Source: Rhizobiaceae bacterium | GTDB taxonomy: Bacteria > Pseudomonadota > Alphaproteobacteria > Rhizobiales > Rhizobiaceae | Length of the DNA: 64,000 nucleotides | Reading direction: 5' to 3' | NCBI GenBank assembly: GCA_017643025.1 | Contig: JAEPOG010000005.1 | Location: 124,001 to 188,000 of the forward strand | Shown here: positions 52,710-61,209 of the stretch, one piece after another | How positions within the stretch are numbered: the stretch's first letter is position 1 | Layout of the letters: each line of letters opens with the position of its first letter | The notes under the pieces: generated by a model | What the model saw: only the letters and a program-made list of their open reading frames with translations | Database searches by the model: none | Told to the model about the DNA's origin: nothing | Made by a program: the position numbers and the translations under genes

Positions 52710-53758
52710 TGCAGTTCGAGGACAAGCTCGGCTATCTCGCCGATCCCCGGCAGCTTACGGAAGCGCTTGATCTCAAGAACGCGTCGACCGACGCTCTTGT
52801 CGCCTTCTATCGCGACATGGTCCTGATCCGCAGGACCGAAGAGACCATCGCCGAGCTCTACACGGCCAAGGAAACGAAAACGCCGGTTCATCTTGGCATC
52901 GGGCAGGAGGCGGTCGCGGTCGGCGTTTCGGCGCATCTCAACAGCGGCGACCGTGTCTACAGCGGCCATCGCGGCCATTCGCACTATCTCGCGCTGCACG
53001 CGCCGCTGACGGCCATTCTGGCCGAGGTGATGGGACGCGCGACTGGGGCTTCTCGCGGCATGGGCGGCTCCATGCACCTTTTTGCGCCGGAATCCGGGTT
53101 TCACGGTTCGGTGCCGATCGTCGGCGCGACCATACCGATTGCCGTCGGCGCTGGTCTGGCCTGCAAGATGGACGGCAAAGGGCAGGTAGCCGTCTGCTAT
53201 TTCGGCGACGGTGCCTGCGAGGAAGGCGTGCTGCACGAATCACTCAACTTCGCCAGGGTGATGGACCTGCCGGTTCTGTTCGTCTGTGAGAACAATCTCT
53301 ATTCCAGCCATCTCGATATCCATCTGCGCCAGCCAAGCAACAGCGTGGCGCGGTTTGCTGAGGCGCACCGTATCGAGAGCCGCGTGATCGACGGAAACGA
53401 CGTGGTGGCGGTGTCCGAAGCAGCCGCTGATTTGATCGAGGGTGCGCGCAATGGCGGCGGGCCCGGTTTCGTCGAAGCCGTCACCTTCCGCTGGCTGGGC
53501 CATGTCGGTCCGAACGCCGACATCGACGTCGGCGTGCGCCGCAGCCCCGAGGAACTCAAGCAGTGGAAGGAGCGCGATCCCGTTCGCCGGTTGACCGACG
53601 CGCTGAAGGAAGCCCGCGGCGTCGACCAGTCGCGCTTCGCCGAAATCGACGCCGAAATCGAAACCGAGATTGCGGACGCGCTCGAGGCTGCGCGGGGATC
53701 TGACTTCCCTGCCGGGAACGTGCTGATCGACTACGTCTACGCAGGAGGCCGGTCATGA
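52706..53758 (+). CDS. Thiamine-diphosphate-dependent dehydrogenase E1 component, alpha subunit
   Basis: A 350-residue protein of the pyruvate/branched-chain/acetoin dehydrogenase E1-alpha family. The thiamine-diphosphate motif is intact: GDGACEEGVLHESLNFARVM ending in the Asn pair of CENNLYSS. SGHRGHSHYLALH carries the active-site His pair and GASRGMGGSMHLF follows. No lipoyl E2 or E3 gene is nearby, so it is not a normal dehydrogenase complex. Translation is coupled at both ends: ATGATG overlap with the aminotransferase and a four-base overlap with the beta subunit. Confidence 0.9.
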   Translation: MMQFEDKLGYLADPRQLTEALDLKNASTDALVAFYRDMVLIRRTEETIAELYTAKETKTPVHLGIGQEAVAVGVSAHLNSGDRVYSGHRGHSHYLALHAPLTAILAEVMGRATGASRGMGGSMHLFAPESGFHGSVPIVGATIPIAVGAGLACKMDGKGQVAVCYFGDGACEEGVLHESLNFARVMDLPVLFVCENNLYSSHLDIHLRQPSNSVARFAEAHRIESRVIDGNDVVAVSEAAADLIEGARNGGGPGFVEAVTFRWLGHVGPNADIDVGVRRSPEELKQWKERDPVRRLTDALKEARGVDQSRFAEIDAEIETEIADALEAARGSDFPAGNVLIDYVYAGGRS

Positions 53759-54735
53759 CCAGATTGGCTTACGGCGACGCTATCCGCGAAGGCTTCGAAT
53801 ACGCGATGCGGCGCGATCCGAAATGTTTCGCGATCGGGCAGGGCCTGTGGAGCCCGTGGTATGTCGGCAATTCCATGAAGGACCTCGACAAGAAGTTCGG
53901 CAAGGAGCGCGTCATCGACACGCCGGTGTCCGAGCTTGCGACTACCGGCGCGGCGGTGGGGGCGGCGCTCAACGGCTACCACCCGATCGTCGTGCACCCT
54001 CGCATGGACTTCATGATCCTCGCCGCCGACCAGATCGTGAACCAGGCCGCGAAGTGGAGGCACATGCTGGGCGGACGCGTGTCGCCGACAGTCACAATCC
54101 GCGGCATCGTCAATCGCGGCGGCGAGCAGGGGGCGCAGCACAGCCAGGCGCTCCACTCGTGGTACGCGCACGTTCCTGGCCTGCGCGTCTTGATGCCGGC
54201 GACTGCTGCCGACGCACGCGACATGCTGATCGCGGCCGCCCAGAGCCCGGACCCGGTGATGTATATCGACGATCGCTGGTGTTACGACCTCGCCGAGGAG
54301 GTCGCGCCTGCCGCCGATGTGGACATCCGCAGCATAAAGCCGGTGATCCGCCGCGAGGGCAGCGACCTGACGATCGCCGCCGCCAGCTATTCGGTGGCGC
54401 TCTCCCTTGCCGCCGCCGAACTGCTGGAGAAAGACGGCGTCGCCTGTGAAGTCATCGACGTTCGCGCGCTCAATCCGTTCGATCCGGCGCTCATTCGCGA
54501 ATCGGTGGAACGCACCGGCCGATTCCTTGCCGTCGATGGCGGTTGGAGCACGTGTGGCTTTGCTGCCGAGCTTGTCGCCAGCGTGGCGGAGGGTGTTTCT
54601 CCGGCGAAGCTCAAGGGCGCCCCGGCGCGCATCACGCTGCCTGACGCGCCGGCACCGACCAGCGCGCCGCTCGAAAAGGCCTACTATCCGACCGCGGAGC
54701 TTATCGCAGAGCGTGTTCGCCAGATGGGCCGCTGA
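53755..54735 (+). CDS. Thiamine-diphosphate-dependent dehydrogenase E1 component, beta subunit
   Basis: A 326-residue transketolase-like subunit that completes the E1 active site. DTPVSELATTGAAVGAALNGY carries the Glu that activates thiamine diphosphate, and NRGGEQGAQHSQALHSWYAHVPGL has the catalytic His. The C-terminal transketolase domain contains EVIDVRALNPFDPALIRESV and VDGGWSTCGFAAEL. It pairs with the alpha subunit just upstream. In this setting it most likely makes or transfers an activated aldehyde or acyl unit for sugar modification; this is inference. Confidence 0.9.
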   Translation: MTRLAYGDAIREGFEYAMRRDPKCFAIGQGLWSPWYVGNSMKDLDKKFGKERVIDTPVSELATTGAAVGAALNGYHPIVVHPRMDFMILAADQIVNQAAKWRHMLGGRVSPTVTIRGIVNRGGEQGAQHSQALHSWYAHVPGLRVLMPATAADARDMLIAAAQSPDPVMYIDDRWCYDLAEEVAPAADVDIRSIKPVIRREGSDLTIAAASYSVALSLAAAELLEKDGVACEVIDVRALNPFDPALIRESVERTGRFLAVDGGWSTCGFAAELVASVAEGVSPAKLKGAPARITLPDAPAPTSAPLEKAYYPTAELIAERVRQMGR

Positions 54736-54741
54736 CCCGAT

Positions 54742-55434
54742 ATGCTCGCCAAGAGGCTGCTCGATATCTTTGCTTCTGCGACCGGCCTAGTCGTGCTCTC
54801 GCCCGTGCTTGTCGCCATCCTGTTCCTTGTCTGGCGCCAGGATGGGCGTTCACCCTTCTATATGGGCGAGCGGGCGGCGAGGGGCGGCGGCTCGTTCCGG
54901 ATGGTGAAGGTGCGTTCGATGGTTGTCGGCGCGGACCGTACGGGCGTCGAATCGACCGGAGCGGCGGATGCCCGCATCACGCCATTGGGCCATTTCATCA
55001 GGCGCTGGAAGGTCGACGAGGTGACGCAGCTCTGGAACGTGCTCAAGGGTGACATGAGCCTCGTCGGCCCGCGGCCCAACACGCTGCGCGAGGTCGCCAA
55101 ATACACACCGGACGAGCGGCGCCTGCTCGACGTTCGCCCTGGGATCACCGATTTCGCTTCGATCGTCTTTTCCGACGAAGGCGATATCCTGAAGGACGCC
55201 GCCGATCCCGACGACGCCTATGACAGGCTGATCCGGCCATGGAAAAGCCGGCTGGGGCTTGTCTATGTGAGGCACGCCGGCGTGATCCTCGATATCAAGC
55301 TGATCTGGCTGACGCTGATTGCGATCGCCGACAAGAAGCGAGCCTTGCAGGGTGTTGTGCACGAACTAGAGAGACTGGGCGCCGAGCCCGATCTGATCGC
55401 CGTCAGCCGGCGCGATGCGCCACTTTCGGCTTAG
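54742..55434 (+). CDS. Initiating sugar-phosphate transferase (bacterial sugar transferase family)
   Basis: A 230-residue monotopic phosphoglycosyltransferase that would attach the first sugar phosphate to undecaprenyl phosphate. It has one N-terminal hydrophobic segment (LLDIFASATGLVVLSPVLVAI), then FYMGERAARGGGSFRMVKVRSM, the catalytic RRWKVDEVTQLWNVLKGDMS and VGPRPNTLREV, and a VRPGITDFASI block. The Asp-Glu pair is in KVDEVTQLWN. It starts six bases after the E1 beta stop and ends the operon; a membrane-protein gene converges from the other side. Confidence 0.93.
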   Translation: MLAKRLLDIFASATGLVVLSPVLVAILFLVWRQDGRSPFYMGERAARGGGSFRMVKVRSMVVGADRTGVESTGAADARITPLGHFIRRWKVDEVTQLWNVLKGDMSLVGPRPNTLREVAKYTPDERRLLDVRPGITDFASIVFSDEGDILKDAADPDDAYDRLIRPWKSRLGLVYVRHAGVILDIKLIWLTLIAIADKKRALQGVVHELERLGAEPDLIAVSRRDAPLSA

Positions 55435-55443
55435 AGTCACCGG

Positions 55444-57408
55444 TCATGAGGGATCGTTTGCCGCCAGCACCGCATAGTGTTCGTTCTGGAATACGACAGG
55501 CAGGGTGGGAAGCTCGCGTCCTTTGGCCTTGTCCCAGACGAAGTAGCTGATGCCGTTCTGGTCGGCCAGCGTCGAGAGCTCCGCGGCGCTCATGCCGAAG
55601 AAGAGGTTCGATGCGTCGCGTCTAAGAGCGGCGTAGGCGCTTCCTTGGTCCTTGTCTGCCGCCTCGACATATTCGGTGACGTCCAGCCCGATGGTCAATG
55701 CGCGTCTGAGACCTTCGGCCATCAGTTCGGGGTCTGTATCGTATATCCAGCCCGAATGCAGCCATTCCCGCAGGGTTCCAAACGAAGGCCGGTGAGAGTA
55801 TTGGCGCCAGCCATAAGGCCCTGCCGGATCCAGCATAAAAACGCTTTCAGGCGCAGTGTTCTCGCGGGCCCAGAATTGCGTTTCGAGCATGGCTTCGGCT
55901 CGTTCCCGCTGCTCCGCGGTCCGCAGCAGGTCCATTTGCGGTAGCCAGGCATAGAGTGCGATGGCGAATGAAGCAGCGAGTAACGCCGGCGAGCGCAGGA
56001 GCCGCGCACCGAGCATGACAAGAAATGCGCCGACAAACAGCACACCGGATGCTGGACCTATGGTCGCGCGGACGTCAAACATCACCGCCGAACTGTGGCC
56101 GTTGAATACCAATGCCGCCACCACCGCGGCGGAAAGCGCGAGGGAGCCGAACAGGACGGCGCGGCCGCGCGTGCCAAGCCCGTCATTTACAGGCAGGTAT
56201 AGTGACAGCACCGCGAAGATCGCTGCGCCTAACAGGGGGATACTGTTCGACCGCCAGTAGGGCAGCAGCAGCAGCGTTCCTGCAACGATCGCAACGACCA
56301 GCGGTCCGCCCGTTGCAAGCGCAAGCAGACGGGGCGCGAACAGGGCGACAGCGAGCAGCAAGGCGATCATGCTGGCGCGATGGAGCGCGAGCTTGAGAAG
56401 CAGAGGATCGGTCGAAGTTACAGATATCCAGACGCCGACCAGCGAGATCGCGCCCAGCCCGAGCACTGCGACGAAAATCTGAAGGTCGGAGTGCGCGACG
56501 GTGGCATTGTCGAGCCGCAGGCTGGAGGCAAGAACCACAAGGACGGCCAGTGTCGGCAACAGGGTTTCCCAACTCCGGTGCCCGAACATGCCCATGCTTA
56601 CTGGATACCAGTGGAAGCTCATCAGCCGCGAGATTGCAGCGAACTGCTCCGTCTCAGCCGCACTGATCGCAATTCCGGCATCCCGAAACGCAAAAAGGTA
56701 CCAGGTAGCCGCTATGCCCACCGCGATCGCTGCGCCCGCAACAACTGAGGTGAAGCGGTAGCTTTTGAAGCGAACCAGAACCACAAGTCCCGTTGCGACG
56801 CCGACCGACGATGCGATTATCGGATGGAACGTTGCAGCCAAGCCGATCGCGATCCCGGCGATCACTATCCTGCCACCGATGGCGGCCGCCATGGCGACGA
56901 AACCTGCGGCGTAGGCGTAGTTGTAGACATACCCGTAGGCGGGATGAAACCAGCGCGCAAAATCGGCGCTGGCCATGGTTCCTGTGGCTAGCATCAGGCC
57001 CCCGCCAACCACGGTCCATACGGGCAGCCCGGGATTGAGCCGACGGCAAAGGAAGGCGCCCGCCGCCGTCAGGGCCGCTGCCTCCAATGCTACAAGTGAG
57101 GCGAGTAACGCTCTGTCGTGTTGATCCGAAATGCCGCCGATCAAGCTGTAGATTTGCCCGAGCGAGGACCTGAGCAGCGAAGCCTCTCCGCCTGGATAGT
57201 CCAGACCCTGAATAAACTGCGGCAAGGTCGAAAACGGGTGAAGCATCGTGTATGCGCTCCAGCCGTTCAGGGCCGCCGCCAGCTCGGCGTGGTTGGTATA
57301 GAAGAAGGAGACACCGGCGCACGCAACGATTGCGAGTGCAATCCATGCGTACGTGTTCGATATGTCACCGAGCGCAAGAGAGTTCGGAAATGGGCGTTTA
57401 CCCAGCAT
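55444..57408 (-). CDS. Large polytopic membrane protein with a C-terminal soluble domain, unknown function
   Basis: About 654 residues from the ATG at 57408. Roughly 12-14 membrane helices (residues 20-470) are followed by a soluble part of about 180 residues (from WARENTAPESVFMLDPAG to the end), the layout of GT-C glycosyltransferases and related periplasmic sugar-modifying proteins. The first loop has HPFSTLPQFIQGLDYPGGEAS, and no clear catalytic signature is recognised. A role in decorating or exporting the polysaccharide is possible. The frame is open upstream to 57639 but that part overlaps the flippase end. Confidence 0.7.
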   Translation of the reverse strand: MLGKRPFPNSLALGDISNTYAWIALAIVACAGVSFFYTNHAELAAALNGWSAYTMLHPFSTLPQFIQGLDYPGGEASLLRSSLGQIYSLIGGISDQHDRALLASLVALEAAALTAAGAFLCRRLNPGLPVWTVVGGGLMLATGTMASADFARWFHPAYGYVYNYAYAAGFVAMAAAIGGRIVIAGIAIGLAATFHPIIASSVGVATGLVVLVRFKSYRFTSVVAGAAIAVGIAATWYLFAFRDAGIAISAAETEQFAAISRLMSFHWYPVSMGMFGHRSWETLLPTLAVLVVLASSLRLDNATVAHSDLQIFVAVLGLGAISLVGVWISVTSTDPLLLKLALHRASMIALLLAVALFAPRLLALATGGPLVVAIVAGTLLLLPYWRSNSIPLLGAAIFAVLSLYLPVNDGLGTRGRAVLFGSLALSAAVVAALVFNGHSSAVMFDVRATIGPASGVLFVGAFLVMLGARLLRSPALLAASFAIALYAWLPQMDLLRTAEQRERAEAMLETQFWARENTAPESVFMLDPAGPYGWRQYSHRPSFGTLREWLHSGWIYDTDPELMAEGLRRALTIGLDVTEYVEAADKDQGSAYAALRRDASNLFFGMSAAELSTLADQNGISYFVWDKAKGRELPTLPVVFQNEHYAVLAANDPS

Positions 57409-57520
57409 CTGCGATGTCTCCAAACACGCGGAAATCCGCCGCGCGATCAAGAAGGTCGCCGTTCTTGTGGAGCGGCTGGGCGATGTCAAGCGGACAGCAA
57501 ATAATCGGAGCTCCCGTCCT

Positions 57521-58834
57521 TCAGGTGGCGTTGATGGAGCTTGATGAGATACGAATTCCGCGGTCGTGCCGCGCTGCATGGACGTAAATCCAGGCGACGG
57601 TAGTCCCGTAGACAAGTGTGTATGACAACGACAGGGCAATGATCGCCCAGATAGCCTCCCCGGTTACATAGCCGAATGCTATTGCCAGTGCGCCAAGCAC
57701 CAGCTTGGCCGTATGAATGATCAGCCGCTTGCGCTGCCCCCTCGTCGCCGACAGGACGGGCGCGATGGCAGGATAGAGGCTATTGACGTAGAACGCCGGC
57801 GTCAGCCACATCGCGTAAAGACCTGCCTCCCGCCAATTCTCGCCGAACACGAAGGTGAACAGACTCGATCCCGCCACCACGACCACCAGGGCGGGGAGGG
57901 CGGTTATCGCCGCCTGGATCATGGTGATCTTGCGCAGCGTCGGCACGAGGCGGCCTTCCGTGCTGAGTTGGCGCACATCGCCATAAAGGACCTGCCCGAT
58001 GGAAAGGCTGAGATAGGCCAGCGGCGTCGCAACAACGCGTTCGGCCAGAAAGTAGGAACCGGCGACGGCCGGGCCGAAGAGCGGGAGAAACAGCAACGCT
58101 GGCAGCGTAGCGGAGAAGACGTCGATCAGAGTGGCGGGTCCATCGTATTTCGGGAACCAGGAGTGTTTCCTCAGCAATGCGCGCGTTCTGCCCGTCCAAA
58201 TTCGCGTATTCAGAATGGACTTCAGGCCGGCGCGTCCGCCAAGCAGCGAGAGTGAACCCATTGACTGGTTTGCGATGTAGCCGACGATCAGCCAGAGCGC
58301 CGTCCCCATGATCCACCCGCCGGCCAGTTGGATGGCGATCATCGACAGTATCTGAACCACCTTGGTGGTGGCTATCCGCATGAAGTGCTTGTGCCTGACC
58401 GCCCAGAATCCGGATATTTTGTATGTTCCGGCAAACAACACGGTGAGGGGAAGCAACCAAAGATAGGGGAGCAGGGCCTCCATCCCGGCCTGCGAGGCCA
58501 GATATGGCCCCAGCGGCGAGAATGCCAGGCATGCACACAAGAGCGCGGTGGCGGCATTCATAGCCAGCGTAGTGGCTAGGAGTTTCCTGGCGTCGTCGTT
58601 GCGGTACGGCAAGGGTATCGCGAACTCGTACACCAGGCTGGAAATCGCGACAATTACGCCTGCAATCGAAAGAAACGCAGCCAGAATTCCGAATTCGGCG
58701 GGTGTGTACAGCCGGCTCAGGACGGGTGTTGCTGCAAGACCAACAAGCTGCGCGACAGCCGTGCCGCCCGCCAGCGTTGCGACATTGCGCACGAACGGAC
58801 CAATCCGTTCCACTTGTTTGAGGAGGCTTTTCAA
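57521..58834 (-). CDS. Lipopolysaccharide/oligosaccharide flippase (Wzx-like)
   Basis: A 437-residue polytopic protein of the MOP (RfbX/PST) superfamily with about 12 helices. The start MKSLLKQVERIGPFVRNVATLAGGTAVAQLVG with the following LSRLYTPAEFGILAAFLS is typical of flippases. It should move undecaprenyl-linked repeats across the inner membrane for the Wzy polymerase. It lies downstream of a methyltransferase gene and upstream of the large membrane protein, all on the minus strand. Confidence 0.9.
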   Translation of the reverse strand: MKSLLKQVERIGPFVRNVATLAGGTAVAQLVGLAATPVLSRLYTPAEFGILAAFLSIAGVIVAISSLVYEFAIPLPYRNDDARKLLATTLAMNAATALLCACLAFSPLGPYLASQAGMEALLPYLWLLPLTVLFAGTYKISGFWAVRHKHFMRIATTKVVQILSMIAIQLAGGWIMGTALWLIVGYIANQSMGSLSLLGGRAGLKSILNTRIWTGRTRALLRKHSWFPKYDGPATLIDVFSATLPALLFLPLFGPAVAGSYFLAERVVATPLAYLSLSIGQVLYGDVRQLSTEGRLVPTLRKITMIQAAITALPALVVVVAGSSLFTFVFGENWREAGLYAMWLTPAFYVNSLYPAIAPVLSATRGQRKRLIIHTAKLVLGALAIAFGYVTGEAIWAIIALSLSYTLVYGTTVAWIYVHAARHDRGIRISSSSINAT

Positions 58835-58888
58835 GAACTCATTCCGACTTGTGGTCGGCGTCTTACGATCCGGCTCCGGCGGCCGGCA

Positions 58889-59590
58889 TCAGGCGCTCGC
58901 CTCCCGAGTCGAACCGTGGTTGCGCAGCTTGATGACGTAGGAATCGAACGCGAACGGGTTCACCAAATACATGCCGTACTGAAGTTGGTTGAAGCCCGCC
59001 ATAATCCGATCCAACCGAGGCCGCGTTGCCGACCTGAGCCGTATGAGCGGCGGTCGTCTCAGCCAGATGTCCTCCTGGGCCATCATTGGCATACCGGGCC
59101 ACATCGGTGACGTGACGCCGTGCTGGGTCTGAAAATATCTGAGCAGGGCGTCAGGCGGATACGGCCTGCTGTTCTCGGGGTGCTGGAAAAAATTCCTAAA
59201 ATTGTTCAGCGTCGAGATGACCACTACGCCGCCGGGTTTCACCACCCTTCCAAATTCCTTGACCGCGGTCGCAGCCTCATTGGGCGAGAAAACCTGAAAG
59301 ACGTGGCTGCAAAACAAGCCGTCGAACGAAGCATTGGGAAAAGGGAGAGATGTGGCCGAGCCGACCTCGGCGGAAAGGCCGCGCGCCTTGCAATAATCGA
59401 CATTTTCCGCGTTGAGATCGACGCCGGTTCGGCGTGCAGGATCCCTTTCGAGAAAGGTGCCGGTCCCGCAACCCACATCGAGGAGCGAATTGCAGCCAGC
59501 GAAATAGGCCTCCACGACTTTGTATTCGGCGGAACGAGAAGTTCTAAGGTGCCGCATCACGGTGTGGAATATGCGTTCAATCTGACTCAT
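58889..59590 (-). CDS. Class I SAM-dependent methyltransferase
   Basis: A 233-residue Rossmann methyltransferase with motif I LLDVGCGTGTFLERDP, motif II TGVDLNAENVDYCKA and post-I blocks FDGLFCSHVFQVF and VVKPGGVVVISTLNN. The C-terminal RRPPLIRLRSATRP region is basic. Substrate unknown; its place before the flippase suggests a glycan repeat or nucleotide sugar. The 211-base gap to the HisH-like gene is a divergent promoter region; I see no gene there. Confidence 0.88.
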   Translation of the reverse strand: MSQIERIFHTVMRHLRTSRSAEYKVVEAYFAGCNSLLDVGCGTGTFLERDPARRTGVDLNAENVDYCKARGLSAEVGSATSLPFPNASFDGLFCSHVFQVFSPNEAATAVKEFGRVVKPGGVVVISTLNNFRNFFQHPENSRPYPPDALLRYFQTQHGVTSPMWPGMPMMAQEDIWLRRPPLIRLRSATRPRLDRIMAGFNQLQYGMYLVNPFAFDSYVIKLRNHGSTREASA

Positions 59591-59801
59591 GCTGCTGTCT
59601 GTCCGTTTCGGCTCGCGCTACGTTTCGCTCTGGACATCGCCGGCGCCATGTCCCGCGTCGGCGCACGGCAGTAATGTCTGCCCCACGCAGGTCCTGTCTT
59701 CCATCGAACGGTGGAGTTGGCACATCTTAGGCGACCGTGCAATCGCAACGACCGGTGGTAGTGTCTCGGTTTGAGCGGTTGACCGATTCCCGGGTGCTGG
59801 T

Positions 59802-60446
59802 ATGGATCAGCAACAATCCGCACCGAGCGCCATGATCGCCATCATCGACTATGACATCGGCAACCTAGCCGCCGTTTCGAACATGCTGCGGCGGATTGGA
59901 CACGACAGTGCTATTACCGCCGATCCCGAGGTAATCAAGTCAGCCGACCGCATCATTCTCCCGGGCAACGGTCATTTCGATACTTGTATGAAGAATTTCC
60001 GTGCGACCGGTCTCGTGCCGTTGATCGAACGGAGGGTATTCGAAGACCGGGTACCGCTGCTCGGAATCTGCGTTGGAGCGCAGATGTTGGGGAGCGGCAG
60101 CGAGGAGGGCGCCGAGCCGGGCTTGGGATGGTTCGACATGAAGGTGCGCCGCTTGCCACGAAGTGACGGTTTGCGCGTGCCGCATATGGGGTGGAACCGG
60201 GTCGGCAGGGCAGCTCCCCACCACTACATCGTACAAGGACTCGACGAGGATGCACGCTTCTACTTCGTGCACAGCTACTACCTCGATCCTGGCGAATCGG
60301 TCGATGTTCTGCTGACTGTCGAGTACGGTATTACGTTTGCCGCAGGCGTGAGCCGAGGCAATGTCTCCGGCGTCCAGTTTCATCCGGAAAAGAGCCACCG
60401 TTTCGGCAAGCAACTGCTGCTCAACTTTGCCGAGGGCCGAGGGTGA
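59802..60446 (+). CDS. HisH-like glutamine amidotransferase of acetamidino-sugar synthesis (HisH2)
   Basis: A 214-residue class I glutaminase. The catalytic Cys is in LLGICVGAQMLG, and the His and Glu of the triad are in VQFHPEKSH; the oxyanion strand reads LPGNGHF. It should release ammonia from glutamine and pass it through the HisF-like partner. Its position right before the HisF-like and WbpG-like genes, in a glycan locus and away from histidine genes, points to the WbpG/HisH2/HisF2 system of P. aeruginosa. An ATG at 59832 (MIAIIDYDIGN) is an alternative start. Confidence 0.9.
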   Translation: MDQQQSAPSAMIAIIDYDIGNLAAVSNMLRRIGHDSAITADPEVIKSADRIILPGNGHFDTCMKNFRATGLVPLIERRVFEDRVPLLGICVGAQMLGSGSEEGAEPGLGWFDMKVRRLPRSDGLRVPHMGWNRVGRAAPHHYIVQGLDEDARFYFVHSYYLDPGESVDVLLTVEYGITFAAGVSRGNVSGVQFHPEKSHRFGKQLLLNFAEGRG

Positions 60447-61201
60447 TGTACCGCCCCCGTGTCATTCCGTGCCTTCTCCTCCGAGGTCACGGGCTGGTCA
60501 AGACCCGGAAGTTCAAGGATGCCGTATATGTCGGCGATCCGGTCAACGCTGTCAGGATTTTCAGCGAAAAAGAGGCCGACGAACTGACGCTTCTGGATAT
60601 CGACGCCTCCAGGGAGGGGCGCGGCCCGAATTTCGAACTCATAGAGGAAATTGCCGGCGAATGCCTGATGCCGATCGGCTACGGCGGCGGCATCTCGTCC
60701 TTCGATCAGGTGAGACAACTCATCCGTTCAGGTGTTGAGAAGGTCATCATCAACTCCGCGGCCGCCCTTGGATCGATGGCCGTGATTTCGGAAGCCGCCG
60801 CTGCTTTCGGCAGCCAGGCGGTGGTCGGCGCCGTCGATGTTCGTCACCGGTTGCTGCAGGGGTACAAGATAGCGGCGAAATCCGGCACCCAAGAGATAGG
60901 CAGCAGGCTGGAAGACCATGTCCGAGCGCTTGTCGATGCGGGTGCGGGCGAGATTTTCGTCAACAATATCGATGCTGATGGCACTATGGCGGGTTTTGAT
61001 CTAGGACTCGTGAGGCGAGTCGCGGACAGCGTCGATGTTCCAGTTGTGGCATGTGGCGGCGCCGGTACATTGGAGCATCTATCTCAGGCGATTCATGTAG
61101 GTGGTGCGTCCGCCGTGTCGGCCGGCAGCATGTTTGTCTTCCACGGCAAGCACCGTGCCGTATTGATCAACTACAACCCAACCGAACTCGCCACGATCTA
61201 G
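60446..61201 (+). CDS. HisF-like ammonia-channelling protein of acetamidino-sugar synthesis (AglZ/HisF2 family)
   Basis: A 251-residue beta/alpha barrel. True HisF has a catalytic Asp in the first strand (CLDV); here the stretch reads VIPCLLLRGHGLVKT, with Leu at that place, while the later Asp residues (VVGAVDVRH and VNNIDADGT) remain. This fits the AglZ/HisF2 group, which carries ammonia to WbpG rather than making imidazole glycerol phosphate. The KFKDAVYVGDPVNAVRIFSEKEADEL block is typical of that group. Its ATG overlaps the HisH-like stop. Confidence 0.92.
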   Translation: MYRPRVIPCLLLRGHGLVKTRKFKDAVYVGDPVNAVRIFSEKEADELTLLDIDASREGRGPNFELIEEIAGECLMPIGYGGGISSFDQVRQLIRSGVEKVIINSAAALGSMAVISEAAAAFGSQAVVGAVDVRHRLLQGYKIAAKSGTQEIGSRLEDHVRALVDAGAGEIFVNNIDADGTMAGFDLGLVRRVADSVDVPVVACGGAGTLEHLSQAIHVGGASAVSAGSMFVFHGKHRAVLINYNPTELATI

Positions 61202-61209
61202 AGGACACC

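Noticed and set aside
52706..54735. E1 alpha/beta as the cell's pyruvate dehydrogenase
   Set aside because: No E2, E3 or lipoyl-domain gene is present and the genes are coupled to sugar-modifying genes.
57409..57639. N-terminal extension of the large membrane protein
   Set aside because: The extra residues are not membrane-like, overlap the end of the flippase gene, and the ATG at 57408 leads straight into the first hydrophobic region.
59802..61201. HisH and HisF as histidine biosynthesis genes
   Set aside because: They sit in a glycan operon with WbpG and Wzy, no other his gene is near, and HisF lacks the strand-1 catalytic Asp.
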